Shown: positions 10,985 through 23,064, counted from the first letter of the stretch. The stretch: 64,000 bases of DNA from Maratus speciosus (GCA_963932465.1 OZ010800.1:93794807-93858806); one strand, 5' to 3'. A program made the numbers and translations. Notes: generated by a model from the letters alone, not told the origin.

Positions 10985-11340
10985 ACAGGCCCGTCTGTCC
11001 TGTGGATGTCCAGATTTCTTACAGGTGCGAAATGGTAAGAAACCTTTGTGTACAGTACGAAACTTTTTACAGCTGGATGTTTTACCATTCGTGGTGACCA
11101 GACGTTACATCGTAAATTGGGGGCTGAGTGTCGTGCGGTGCGCAGTGCTCATGACTTGTTCGACAGCATGCGTCATGGCGGCATCCAGCGCTCTCGGCCC
11201 GTCTGACTTTCTGCGAAATATGGGCTCGTCAGAGCATATGTCGACTGACGAAAGCTGGACGATTGGCTGTACTAGTTTACATATTGCATGTATGAGTGAT
11301 TCACAAACATGAAGAAGAAACATCTCTGATGTAGTTACAT
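10985..11340. other. GC-rich island with overlapping open frames, identity unknown
   Basis: Base composition shifts sharply from the AT-rich flanks. Open frames of 95 codons (11025-11312, +) and 85 codons (11105-11362, -) overlap, so at most one is real. I recognise neither protein. The plus frame is Cys/Ser/Met-rich without a clear domain. It may be an exon or a fragment of an older, GC-richer transposon. It lies immediately upstream of the degenerate tandem array at 11345. Confidence 0.3.
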
Positions 11341-11344
11341 TGCT

Positions 11345-11945
11345 ATTTTGAAATATCCCCAAAATGTATGAAATTCGTTATATCCCTATATCGCAGGTAT
11401 GAGCACTACTCGCTCAAGAAAACCGAATTGGAATCTCAGAAGTACACAAAAGGTTACTGCTAAGATCACTATACGCATGTATAAGGGTTTTGCGCTCATT
11501 AAAAAAATCACTGAATGTAGCAACACAATCAATGATTGGAATTTCCAAAAATACCAAAAAATTCGTTAAATTAGCTAATTCTTTATTACTCATGTATGTT
11601 TATTTCACGCACATTAAAACAAAGAAAAAACATCACTGAATGTGGCAAACTTGCTATATTGGATTACCCAAAAATACAGGACATTCCTTAACGCTGCGGT
11701 CACAATATCATACGTAATAGCACTTTGCGCGCAGTAACGCACACAAAAATCCCTTTATGCAGTAAACTTTCTGTATTGGAATACCCTCCAAAATTTTTAA
11801 TGCCACGATCCCTATACCACATGTAATAGCACCTCGCGCTCATAAAAACTGAAAAAAAATCTCTTCATGCAGCAACCCGTTGTACAGAATCTCACAAAGT
11901 ACAGGAAAGTCGGAAAAGCCCCGATCCCTAAAGTGTCAACTAACA
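11345..11945 (+). repeat. Degenerate tandem array, period ~115 bp
   Basis: About five diverged units share 'ATCCCTATA..CATGTAATAGCAC', '(T/C)GCGCTCAT', 'CACTGAATGTAGCAA' and 'ATACCCAAAAATAC' type blocks. Unit starts fall near 11383, 11464, 11579, 11700 and 11808. Unit lengths vary. Confidence 0.55.
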
Positions 11946-12030
11946 GTAACCCTCAACAATAATGTTTGAATATATTTCTGAAAAAAGGAAAAAATAATCT
12001 TTGATATATTTTCATTTACAATATTTTTCT

Positions 12031-12420
12031 TAATTGAAGAGCTAAGTGGAAGAACATGTTAAGTAGCAAAAATTACATTTGAAGAAATTTGAAGTTAAAG
12101 TTTTTCCTGTAAATTTTAATGATTCATTTTCTATTTGATACCATGTGCTTAAAATATTAATAGATATGGTACTAAACTCTCTCAAAAACTTATTCCTATT
12201 TAATTTTCAAATATTAAAAATTATAAATAATTTTCACATTATTAAATATTAAAATATTAAATATTGATGAATGAATCTTAAATCTTCAAGACTGAATGGA
12301 ATCTTAGTATTTTAGCTTCACCATGTGATAGGATACCTCATAACGCTTTCATCCAGAAGATAAAAAAAAAAATTTTAGAAAATGTGGCTTAACATGTTCA
12401 TCCACTCAGCTCTTCAATTA
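12031..12420. mobile_element. MITE with ~34-bp terminal inverted repeats
   Basis: The left end reads TAATTGAAGAGCTAAGTGGA and continues to AACATGTTAAG. The right end is its reverse complement with two or three mismatches, finishing ...CTCTTCAATTA at 12420. The interior is AT-rich and non-coding. Total length is 390 bp. Confidence 0.7.
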
Positions 12421-12764
12421 CCCTTTTTGTCCAGTGGATAAACTCTTACAAAATAAGTTCAACTTATCTATTTTACGTAACTATGCATCGCAACATTTTT
12501 TTCAACGCTTTTTTAATTATCATGACATCACCGTTCAGTGTCGTATTCATTATTTTATCCAACGAAAGGACTAATAAAGATTTAAACATGTTTTGAATAA
12601 TGGATAAAATTCGAATTAAGTTTCCTTTAATGACGAAATAAACACGATAAACTTAATAGACATGTCATCACAAAAATATCATTTCTAAGTCTTTCTAAGA
12701 ATAAAAGTTTTTCATTTGGCTGACTATCGAAGATTTGGCAAGATTTTTCCAAATGGTGGAATCA

Positions 12765-13010
12765 AATAGGATCTTATTGCCGCGCAAAATCTTAGGAAAT
12801 CTTTAACTGGCACCTGAAATTGGTGTAGTTCTGTCTTCCCAGTAGTTAAATATAGACGAAATGTATTCTATTCTTTTAAAAATAGTGAAATACTTTCCAC
12901 GTTGAACACAGAATATTGCTTATAAAAATATATACCCTACCACAGTATTTCTATATTTGTAGAATACATGTCACTACATCAGATTAAGTCATTACTTCTG
13001 CGCCCTGATA
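12765..13010 (+). repeat. Dispersed repeat, copy 2 (pairs with 9285-9545)
   Basis: It has the same block order as the copy 3.5 kb upstream, with many point differences. Confidence 0.6.
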
Positions 13011-14320
13011 TCGAACTCGCTTTCTTTTGTAGGTGGTATTTTACAAAGTTTTTTTTGTTCCTTTTGACTTATGTCCAAGCTGGATTTAATTTGGATGCTG
13101 GCATATTTCTGATCCTTGTTTGGTGGAGAGGTGACAGGTTTGAAAAAACACTCAAAGTGGATGTCTGTTCATAAAAATCTTCTGCTTTGTTTGTTGTTGA
13201 AGTTGTGTTACATTCCCTGTGTCTATTTTAGTTAAGACATTTATCTATTTAATAACACATTTGTAAACAATGTGAAGACCAGACCCTTTAAAACGTTTCA
13301 CTATGATGAGCTCACACTTCAATGTTGCAAAGACATTGAATATCTTCTATCTTCTTATACCACGTATTCCGAAATTTACACAGGAAATGCTCAATAGGGT
13401 GAAGACCATGAAATCAAAAAGTTATACTGGACATCATGTCTGTTGGAAAACAAAGAACAATTATCCCATTGTCTATTGCTTGTTTTTTTTATCTATCTAT
13501 GACATTTGTGTACCATGAGTATTTGGTTTTAAAGATTTGTTTTTTGTAGTTATTTTTACCTATCTGTCTAGAACGTTTGGCTCGAACTTTTTAACGTTTT
13601 AACATTAGAAGCAATTGTAAAATAGCAATTACAAACAGCTAATTATAATTATTTGTGAAATATAAAAAAAACACGTATAATATATAAGATTAACGCATTC
13701 AATGTCTCAAGGAGAACTAATTCAAGTTATAACATTAATTTATTTTTAAAGAGGCCCAAAATATTTATAATAAATGCATAAATATTAAATAATTTAAACT
13801 AAAATATTTAATAATTTTACATGCTTTTTTAAATCTCATTAATATTTATTTTCCTCCATCGCTTAAAATTTTCCATCGAACAAGAAATATTCAATATGCA
13901 ATGGTACCATTAAATGATATTAATTTCAACAATATATGATGAAAAACGAAAATACGATGTTTTTTTTTTTCTTATCAAGTATGTTGTTTTAAACTTCCTT
14001 GCGAACTTCACAAATTTTTCTCTTATAACCATAATGCATTTTACCTTGGAAAATTCTATTGTTTATTATACTGAATTGATCCAGAATAATTTAAACATAA
14101 ATAAATGCATTATTGTTACTTCTTGTTTTGTCTTTGGAGTAAAGAATAACCTAAAAACGTTTTCTTTATAATATTAGACTCAGGAGATTTATTTTTTTTT
14201 CCATATTTCATAGTACTTTTTGAAAAAACAATTCTGTCAAAGTATTATATGCTGTTTCATAAATTTTGTCACATATTGTTCAACTAGCAGGGATGGCCGA
14301 GCTAAGATCGGTTAAAATTA
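13011..14320. other. AT-rich, nothing recognised
   Basis: No supported gene. The open frames at 13303-13518 and 13914-14171 have no recognisable domain. Confidence 0.5.
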
Positions 14321-15440
14321 GCCTTGTGTTTAATTCGATATTTTATACTCACTGTATCATTTTTGCTGTTTAGATACAATTGGCATGATTCCGAGACATA
14401 GTGACCCAAAATGACCCGCTAACCAAATTTTTTGAGCATGAGACGTAACCAATGCTCTTCTCGAACCCGAAAACTATAGAATACAAAATTTAGTCAAAAT
14501 CGTTAAAGTCGTTTTATAGATAAATTTAGCTTGACCTACGGTAACCAAACCACACTATCCCAATGGTCTTCTAATGCTGGGAAACTATGTAATAAAACAT
14601 TTTGTAAAAATCGTTTGAGCCGTTTTTAGATGAAATCAGCTTGACCCACAGTGACCCAAAAATGACCCACTAACTGAATTTTCTTGAACATGTGACTTAG
14701 CCCAATGGCCTGCTCATGCTCAGAAATGATATAATACAAAATTTTGTCATAATGTTTTGAGCCGTTTTTTCGATGCAATTAGATTGACTCACAGTGATAA
14801 AAAAATGACCCACTGATCGAATTTTCTGGAACATGTGACTTAGCGCAATGGTCTTCTCATACTCAGAAACGATATAATACAAAATTTAGTCAAAATCGTT
14901 TGAGCTGTTTTATAGATACATATCTCTTGACCCACAGTGACAAAAAATTACCCACTGATTGAATTTTCTCGAACATGGGACTTAGCCCAATGGTCCTCTC
15001 ATGCTCAGAAACGATATAATACAAATTTTGTCAGAATGTTTTGAGCCGATTTTAGATACAATTATCTTGACCCACAGTGACCCAAACATGAGCAAGTAAT
15101 CGAATTTTCTCGAACATGTGACTTAGACCACACGTCTTCCCATACCCCAAAGCAGCATAATACAAAATTTCGCCAAAATTGTTTGAGTCATTTTTTTTAT
15201 ACAATTAGATTGACCGTGACCCAAAAATGACACACAAATCGAATTTTCTCGAACATGTGACTTAGCCAAATGGTCTTTTCATGCCCAGAAACTGTGTAGT
15301 AGAAAAGTTTGGGAAAATCGTTTGATTCGTTTTTTAGATACAATTAGCTTGACCCACAGTGACCCAAAATGACCCAGTAATCATTTTTTCTCGAACATGT
15401 GATTTAGCCCAATGGTCTTTTCATGCCGAGAAGCGATATA

Positions 15441-16968
15441 CACTGCTCAAAACAATTAAAGGATATTGCAGTTTTAGGTGGATTTTGTATCTGGTAAACT
15501 GTTTAGCTGATTGATACATGGTCGACAAACACAGTAGGTTATATGAGAATAAATTACACATGTTTGGCAGAAAAAAGGCATTTTATTGCGCATTTGTGTA
15601 CTAAAGGAAAAAAACACAATTTGTGCATATGAGAAAAAAAGAATAAGAAAAGGTGTTTTCTTCAAAGAAAATCATTTTCAGTAGGGGGTATGGTTTCCAC
15701 GGGCGGCCAGCAACGTTGAACACCTTTGAGGCATGGACTCAATGAGGCTATTAATGACGAGTTGGGGTATTCTGCCCCACTCTTCCAGAAGAGCTCTTTC
15801 CAGTTCTTGGAGAGTTTGTGGGGGTTGTTGGCGGCCAGAAACTCGTCTTCCTAGAGCGTCCCAAACGTGCTCGATTGGATTCATGTCTGGAGAACACGCT
15901 GGCCATTCCTTCGAACGATTCCTTCCTCGAAAAGGAAATCCTCCACCAGGTTTGCACGATGTGGCCTGCAGTTATCGTCCATTAAAATGAAGTTATCTCC
16001 GATTGCTGCAGCGTAAGGGACTACAATAGGTCTGAGGATCTCATCCCTATATCGGCGACCAGTCAGAGCTCCATCTCGAATGATGTAGAGGTCAGTGCGC
16101 CCGTCAATGGAGATGCCACCATACACCAACACTCCTCCACCGCCAAATCTGACACTTTCGTGCACGAACGCAGGATTATTCCTACTGCCACGGTCCCTCC
16201 AGATGAAAATACGCCTATTATCTGGATGCACAGAAAAACGGGACTCATCAGAAAACAGAATATTGCTCCATTCATTTCTCCTCCAGTTGACATGCTCGGT
16301 TGCCCACTCCCTGCGGTCGCGACGATGCCTTGATGTTAATCTAACACATACCATCGGTCGGCGAGCATACAGACCTACAGCATGGAGCCGGTTTCGGACA
16401 GTCTGAGTTGAAATCGTGGTGCCTGTAGCCGAGCGAAGGTGTTGTTGGAGAAGAGTAGCGTTCATGGTTCGGTGTCTCCGAGCTGTTAACGCTAAATACC
16501 GGTCTTCATTGGGCGTTGTTGCCCGTCTACGACCTTGCTCTGGTCTTCGGCCTGCACATCCACTCTCCAAAAAACGATTCCAGATCCTGGAACTGACACT
16601 CTGTGACACTCAAATGGCTTGCGTTAATTCGGCTTGAGTTTGGCCCCCTTCTAACCTACCAACAATTCTCAAAGCTTCTGAATCTGTCAAATGATTTCGC
16701 TGAGACATCGTACTCATCGAAACAAAGCAATCACTGAATGCCGATCATCCTTGTCTTCATTCTCTTTTATCCAGTTGAAAGTCAAATTTCATTCGCTGCC
16801 GCTGAAGCGATGTTTTTGACGTCGAACTCAAAATTTGCATACTCCACAGTTTGAAAACCAGAAAAATTTGAATTTGTGATTCTCTTCTTCTATTTTCGGC
16901 AAAAAAATTTCGTTTATATCTTTATTTTATATAAAACTTCAAGTATCCTTTAATTGTTTTGAGCAGTG
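15441..16968 (-). mobile_element. Complete Tc1-type transposon (1528 bp)
   Basis: It is flanked by TA at 15439-15440 and 16969-16970. Both ends begin CACTGCTCAAAACAATTAAA and stay identical through GGATA, giving ~25-bp perfect inverted repeats. It is inserted in one unit of the ~143-bp array: unit sequence 'GCGATA' stops at the left edge and 'TTACAAAATTTTG' resumes at the right edge. It carries one transposase gene on the minus strand, which is clearly GC-richer than the surroundings. The near-identical ends suggest a fairly recent insertion. Confidence 0.92.
15678..16708 (-). pseudogene. Tc1-family transposase, inactivated by one stop and one frameshift
   Basis: The enzyme would cut and paste the surrounding element. 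The likely start is the ATG at 16706-16708 (MSQRNHLTDSEALRIVGRL...), which opens an N-terminal helix-turn-helix. An in-frame TGA at 16610-16612 breaks it after about 32 codons. The main frame (15881-16609) then carries the second helix-turn-helix region and the catalytic core: FSDESRF (first Asp) and LMDDNCRPH (second Asp). A one-base loss near 15909-15912 shifts the frame. The rest, with MNPIEHVWD (catalytic Glu), follows in the frame of 15678-15884. Allowing for the shift, second Asp and Glu are 34 residues apart, the DD34E pattern of Tc1. Length is about 343 codons, normal for the family. It cannot be active as it stands. Confidence 0.9.
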
Positions 16969-17654
16969 TATTACAAAATTTTGCCAAAATGTTTTGAGCA
17001 TTTTTAGATTCAATTAGCTTGACACCATTGGGACCCAAAGTGATCGACTGATGGAATTTTCTTCAACATGTGACCTACCCCAATGGTATTCTCGTGCCCG
17101 AAAACGGTATAAAGCCAAATTTTGTCAAAAACATTGGAACCGTTTTATAGATAAACTTAGCTTGACCCACAGTGACCCAAAAATGACCCACTAATCGAAT
17201 TTTCTGGTGAAAACATGTGACCTAGCCCAATAGGTTTCTCGTGCACTAAAACAGTTGGGTATAAAATTTAGTTAAAATCGATTGAGCCGTATTTTAGATA
17301 TAATTAGCTCGACCCAAACCCATTATGACCCAAACTGACCCACTAATCGAATTTTTTCGAACACATGAACTGCCCCAATGGACTGCTCGTGTCCGAAATT
17401 GGTAAAATAAAAAAAAATTGTCAAAATCGTTAGAGGCGTTTTTAAGATAAAGTTTACATACAAAACCATACACACACAATTTTTCTTGTATTATAAAATT
17501 GATTAATATTTGGACTTTATTTATGTAGAAACTTCATCTTTAAAAAGTTATTTTCTGTGCGTCACGTCATCATTTGATGGTATTTTTGGTGTGAATTTTC
17601 TTTTAGTTTATAAGCTGTGTTGTGTTAACATCCAAAGTGGAACACGTTTTAACC

Positions 17655-18415
17655 ATTATGTACAGTACAGTGTATTTTCAAAAATAATGTGTCAGAAATG
17701 TAAAGGCAGGTAGAGGAGACATTAGTAAACAGATTTTGTATAGGAATGTGGGTGCGCAAATGCAGCGTAGACGAATTAGGGGGCGCTGTTGAGTTTGACG
17801 TATGAAAGCGTTTTGCTGCCTTCAATCGTCATTCCACGCACGTATTTCCCATAGCATGCATCGGTACAGCGATGCGGAGATTGCTGGCATACATTCCAAG
17901 TTTGTGTCGTCACAAAGAAATGGGTCACATTCAACGCATTTCCAACAGTTCTCGAGCTTTTCGAAGGACATTCCTCTACTGTGCTCAACAATGCTTTTTA
18001 TCACTGCAGGAATTCTGCGATATCTTCCAGTTCCCGTATCATTCCTCGAGGCACAATATGTTCCACTCGCGTATGACTCCCAATGAAGACAGATCCGGAA
18101 TATTTCTACTTGGAAATCGTTCCATGTACATTCTTTGAATAGCAGCTCCAATTTCTTGCGCAGCCCCATACATAAAATGCATGTCGGCAAGCTCCGCATT
18201 GGCTTACTGACGCATGTTGCTCAAAATTCTTGCGGGGAATGTTGATTCAAGCTAGTGAAATGCTTTTAATTACTGAACTTAAAAACGCCCACTACCGCCT
18301 CAAAGCTGCATTTCCGCACCAACATTCCTATACGAAATATCTTTATTAAGATCCCCTCTACATGCACTTGCATTTCTGATACATAATTTTAAAATACATT
18401 GTATAAATATTGAAA
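17655..18415 (-). mobile_element. DNA transposon derivative with ~110-bp inverted ends and transposase remnant
   Basis: The arms match from about 17666 (TACAGTGTATTTT) and 18404 inward. They share TGT(G/A)TCAGAAATG, then TAGAGG(A/G)GA (17711; complement ending 18360), then TATAGGAATGT(G/T)GGTGCG and AAATGCAGC. Outer edges are fuzzy by about 10 bp. The ~640-bp interior encodes a broken N-terminal transposase piece on the minus strand and is GC-richer than the flanks. The remaining catalytic region is missing, so this is an internally deleted copy. Confidence 0.75.
17870..18215 (-). pseudogene. DUF4817-like transposase N-terminal remnant
   Basis: From an ATG at 18213-18215 the frame reads three codons, a TAA (18204-18206), then ANAELADMHFMYGAA and ERFPSRNIPD. 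This is the signature of the helix-turn-helix DUF4817 domain found at the start of a widespread arthropod transposase family. After a TGA and frame changes, SKSSRTVGNALNVTH resembles the second, DNA-binding part of the same proteins. The catalytic domain is absent. Longer frames such as 17822-18199 (-) run in the wrong register. Confidence in the family rests on the first motif. Confidence 0.65.
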
Positions 18416-19060
18416 ACATTTCGATATTAATAAATTTCAGTTACAAGATAAAATAAAAAATATATATATATTTACGATAAACCTTTTAAAAAAGCTTTTT
18501 TTAATATAGCAAGTTTTCATAAAGTTTAATAAAAAAACAAAATACGTAAAACTGTTACATGAGGGAACCACATATTTCGTAAAAGAGAAACGTGCCCGTA
18601 AATTTCGCTCTACAATTTTTTAAACTGCTATGTATCTCCCATTTTTAATTTCTACAACATCTTAGAGGAAATCAAATATACATTTAAATACTATGTTTTT
18701 GAAAACGGTATCTTAATTGGCTGATTTATTATTATTTTTAATATAATTTCCAAGCGTGAATTTTTAAAATCCATTTCCATTGCATTCAGGCTTCATTATG
18801 GAAGGATCCATTGGCACTAAAATCTAAATTACTTGACCACACCATTTGTCTGCGGCTAGTTTTTCTTAACGAAATCAAAACTCCTTCAATCTATTATATT
18901 AAAAAGTTACAGTTTGTTTGTATTTCGTGACTATTCGTCCTACAATATGGAACGTTGAGCAAAGAATATGACGCCAGTTATCAGCGTGGATCCAAGGATG
19001 TTAAAAGTTGTATTAAAATTTCAAAATTTGAATTAGTTTAACAAAAATAATTATTTCTTT
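18416..19060. other. AT-rich, nothing recognised
   Basis: No gene or repeat boundary was recognised. Confidence 0.5.
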
Positions 19061-19065
19061 TCTAA

Positions 19066-19845
19066 ATAGGTGCTTAAAAAGTTATTTAATATTCCATTAT
19101 AAATGAACTAGTCTTAAAAACTTAAAATCATTGATATTAAAAACATATGTAAAGAAAGATTTTTTTTATTCACCCCGAGATCTTTCGATCACAAACGTGA
19201 TCACATTCAAGGGAATAGTTTTACTAGATGTCGCTTTCACTGTGCTTTTAATATATTAGTTTGGGGAAGAACAGGGCCAGTCTATTATTTGTTGGGGGTG
19301 TAAAGTGGTATGTTCTAATGGTGAAGTGTTTGATATTTTCAAAATATTAAATCAAATCTCATGTATGTCATGGGATAAAACATCATTACATGCACTCAAA
19401 ATGTCCACTGATTCTCTAACTTTTTAAGTATAATAATCTGATGTAGGAATTATTACTTTTTTTTAAATCTATTTTTATATTCTTGCTTTCATTTAATCTT
19501 GAAAGTGCCGTAGACTTTCTGATGAACTTGATATGTCACATTTGCTTCCCCCCCCCCCCATCTTTTTTTAAATATTCGAGTGGCCACACCTATGAATCTT
19601 AAATCATTTTGTTTTACTGTTCTAAATTGCATAAAATAAACACCCGCAATTTCATTGTTGGATATGGGATCGATTGTAATCGACATCTAGTAAGGCTATC
19701 CACTTGAAAATGATCACGTTTGCGATGGAAGGATCTCGGGTTAATGTAACTCTTTCTTTACATCTGTTTTTAATACCAATTATTTAAAGCTTTTACGACC
19801 AGTTCATTTGTAATGGAAAAATAATTAAATTTTAAGCACCTTTTT
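19066..19845. mobile_element. Non-autonomous element with ~170-bp terminal inverted repeats
   Basis: The left arm (about 19066-19232) and right arm (about 19680-19845) are reverse complements over several blocks: GGTGCTTAAAA, CCATTA(T/C)AAATGAACT, TATTAAAAACA(T/G)ATGTAAAG, CCCGAGATC, CAAACGTGATCA and TTACTAGATGTCG. The ~450-bp interior has no recognisable coding sequence. It includes a C run (about 19550-19559). Confidence 0.7.
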
Positions 19846-21580
19846 ATCAAATGAATATTTATTTATGTTATATTAACGCAAGGTAAATGTGACATTCTGC
19901 TCAAAACTCTTTTTGAGTTTTTTATTTTGAATTAGTTTTCAAGATATTATTTTTGTAATTTTTAATGACCTTTCTGCAATGATGTCAAGTAAATTCTACG
20001 GTTACGTGCATAAATGGGAGTAAATAGAAAACGATGGGGATTATTATATTTCTTTTTTAAAAAGTCATTTTTAAATTCAAAGTAACTTTTATTTAAATAG
20101 ATCCGTGAAAGCAAAATTGTTAATGAATGAAATTTTTCAACGAAATTTAAAGAAATAAGTATATTTTCACACATTCAAGATTCAGGAATCAGTTTAATTT
20201 AGAAAGCAAAAAATAGTATCTCGTCTGGAACATTGATATAAATTCTATTGACGTAAGAAACGAAAAATCCATAGTAATAACCAAATACAATAGAATAACA
20301 TATTTTAAACTATTTCCATAAGAAGCCGATTAAAGCTTTTCACAAGGACATTAAAAACAAAGTTTTTTTAGTGAGAAAATTTAGATTTTTGTAAGCAGTT
20401 AATTTAATACATAAATAAAAAATGATTTTGAATAAATTCTTCAAAACAAAGTCATTTTGCATAAGTTCAGCCAATTGACGTCAATTCTACCAGCTCCCAA
20501 GTTTTCACAGTACAAAAATTTTGAAAAATATGTTTGCACAAATTATGTATTTTAATGGTATAACCATTTTACTTGAATATTAAATTTAATTTATTATTTG
20601 AATATTTTATTTAATACAATTAGCATTATAATAGCTTTCTCAATTTACAACAAAAATGATTTTTATTTTCCCTCATAGAATTGAAATGCAACACATCACT
20701 TTGTCACCCAACTAGTTTATATAAAAAAAGTAAAAAGTACTGTTTAATTTAGACGGATCTAATCTATAACACAGATATTTATATCTAAAGACAAAAACAT
20801 CATTATCTTCTCATTTAAAACTCATTTGCAAGATGGTGATTCAAATTTGAAAAAATTGAATGCAAAAACATTTTTTTTTTTAAATATTTCAATTACAAAA
20901 GTTAGAAAGGTTACTGAACTTTTGCTTTTAACCATTAGAAAAAGAAAAACTGCTGTTTATACACTTGCATAGAAAAAAATATCTTTAATATCCTTCAAAA
21001 TTATAATTATAATGATCATCATATGCATATAGATCGTTATAAAAATACATATAAATATATATATTGACTATAGTGTATATCTGTATACATGTATTATATA
21101 CACAAATCACACATAATCCAAATAGCAACGCAAAATTTATTATACAGAAAAAAAAGAAACGTAACCAGATATAATAATCCCTCATGGAATTATACAAAGT
21201 ACTTTTTGAATTAAACTAATTCCATATCATCGATAAAAATTACATATCTATAGTAAAAGTCCATGTTTTAAACTTTATGAAAATTCAGCAAATTGTCCAG
21301 TTAATTCATCGTTTATTTAGAAAACAGTTACTGAACCATAACTTATCTCTATTCTGACCAAGGAATCCGGCACCTTACGCGCTCAAATAACATCTGTGAA
21401 TAAAAACGGTCAAAGGCAGATTGAGGTATTTTTTTAATGTTTAGATGAAAGAAAAAACAGACGGTTCGGCCTGCATGCGCAGGTAGATTTCGAAGTGAAA
21501 GGTTAAATTTTTATTTTCAATAACGAAGGAATAAATAAATTAGTATAATATTAATAAAAATACAAATAAAACGTTGAAAT
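19846..21580. other. AT-rich, nothing recognised
   Basis: This is ~1.7 kb with long A/T runs and no supported feature. Confidence 0.55.
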
Positions 21581-21584
21581 AAAA

Positions 21585-21719
21585 CTCACTTGATGACGTA
21601 AACATGTTTAATTTGCTTAAAGTGAAGTGAATGTGACATTTACGATCAATCATTATTGGCATTTAATCTTATATTTTGGCGATAGAATTTTGTCAACGGG
21701 ATAACCAAGTAGTACCAAT
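21585..21719 (+). repeat. Dispersed repeat, copy 1 (pairs with 49036-49177)
   Basis: It starts CACTTGATGA and shares TGACATTTACGATCAA, CATTATTGG, ATTTAATCTTATA and CGGGATAA(C/T)CAAGTAGTACC with the second copy. Confidence 0.6.
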
Positions 21720-21724
21720 ATTAG

Positions 21725-21960
21725 TTTTTGCTGCATTAAAATATCTCAATTTGTTGATTTTCTGTAAGCAATTAAACCCTATTGGTTTGAAAGGAAGTCT
21801 CTGAGAATATGGCGAAATATTAGAGATTTTCACAAGTTTGCGTCACTTTTGGCTACAAATTTTGGTCGCCAAATTTGATGATATATCACCAGGCTGGCGA
21901 CAAACTTTGCGGCATTTAGCGTCAGAATAGTTACCCCCTACGGTAACTCCCCTTATACAT
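21725..21960 (-). repeat. GTCGCCAA-rich repeat, inverted copy 3
   Basis: The reverse complement matches 6870-7110, including CAAATTGAGATATTTTAATG, AATATTTCGCCA and AAAAGTGACGC(C/A)AACTTG. It shows that this module is dispersed beyond the Helitron-like element near 6-7 kb. Confidence 0.6.
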
Positions 21961-21964
21961 ATGG

Positions 21965-22400
21965 AGATACGACAGCGTGATATATATGGGGCATTCTCAC
22001 AATCTTTTGACTTTCATGTCCCGGAATAATAACTTTTATTTTAATACATTTTTTTGTATTTTTTATTTCATATACTGAGGAAAATCCCATTGCATGATTG
22101 CATAATAATATTACCGAGATAAATACGTTTTGAACGACGTTGGGGTCCAAATACCAGGAAAACTCCTATACCGTCCCTTGTCCCTGATGCTGATTTTTAA
22201 GTTTAGAGCTGGCTGTATAAAATGGTTTCAAGTAAAGTAATTCAATGTAATTTTTGTCCGAAACTGTGATCATTTTTTAATATAAATATGTAGCAAAAAA
22301 TTAACCTGCACACATTTTTACGGTTTATATTAATTTTTGAACTCTCTGTCCCTGTGTTTTTCATCCTTACCGTCCCTCTTGCCTTATACAGAAAATCACT
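21965..22400 (+). repeat. 'Accgtccc' block, copy 1
   Basis: It shares a ~430-bp order of blocks with 23300-23745: GGGGCATTC(T/C)C, CAATCTTTTGACTTTCATGT, TCCCATTGCATGATTGCA, GTCCCTGATGCTGATTTTTA and CTTACC(G/A)TCCCTCTT. It appears to be an internal piece of the Helentron-like family that fills 23-30 kb. Non-coding. Confidence 0.6.
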
Positions 22401-23064
22401 TCAGATGATTTTCTGTAAGGTAAAAACATCACTTTTACCTACAAAAACTCGCGCTAGGAAGCGGCAAAAAAAAACCTTTCTAAATATATAAAAGGACACA
22501 AACTTGCCCGTGCAAAGGGTCTGTCTGTTCCAGTAATAATTCCATTACAGGGCCACACCAGTAATAACATACAATAAAACCTGCTTAGGCGGAAACGCAA
22601 CGACCAGTGATAAATTCCGTTCCACGCAGGCTGTTTAAATTGATCAAAGTATAATTGCATTTTTTTTCGGGGCGGGGAATAAAACCTGTTTTTTTTTTAC
22701 TTTTATTGCACGGTTCCTTTATAAACAGGCTTTACTCTATTAGAAAATCAATTTACTGGATAGTACCTTTTTAAAAATCTATATAGTAGTATTTTTTTTT
22801 TTTTTTTTTATTATTCCCTTTTCAGTACTACAGTTTGTGATGTATTTGTAATTACTTTTTCATCCAAAAATTTTAAATAAAAATTCGAAATTGCTCTACA
22901 AATTTGAGGTTTCTTTAACACGGCAGTAGTCGCGGTCAGTCATTTTGCCGCACATATGAAATATCTTCTCCTAACACGTATCAACTTACAAATAGAATAG
23001 AGAACTATCATGTTGCTGACTTTAAAAGTTTCTGAACCACCAGAGTCAAATATCAAGAAATCTC

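Larger units (their letters stand above)
14330..17475 (+). repeat. Tandem array of ~143-bp units, split by a Tc1 element
   Basis: The unit contains GACCCACAGTGACCCAAAAATG, then CGAATTTTCTCGAACATGTGACTTAGCCCAATGG split across the unit, then ATAATACAAAATTTTG and TTTGAGCCGTTTTTTAGATAC-type blocks. Marker blocks recur near 14506, 14600, 14758, 14902, 15043, 15186, 15325, then after the Tc1 at 16997, 17140, 17285 and 17430. Removing the Tc1 leaves about 1.6 kb, or roughly eleven units. Satellite-like and non-coding. Confidence 0.8.

Noticed and set aside
16095..16406. Plus-strand 103-codon frame inside the Tc1
   Set aside because: Antisense shadow of the transposase gene, which is GC-rich and so leaves open frames on the other strand.
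14330..17475. Possible CRISPR-like regular repeat
   Set aside because: Units are ~143 bp, diverged throughout and lack short identical repeats with unique spacers; this is a satellite-like array.
17822..18199. 125-codon minus-strand frame inside the TIR element
   Set aside because: It lies in a different register from the DUF4817-like signature and resembles nothing.
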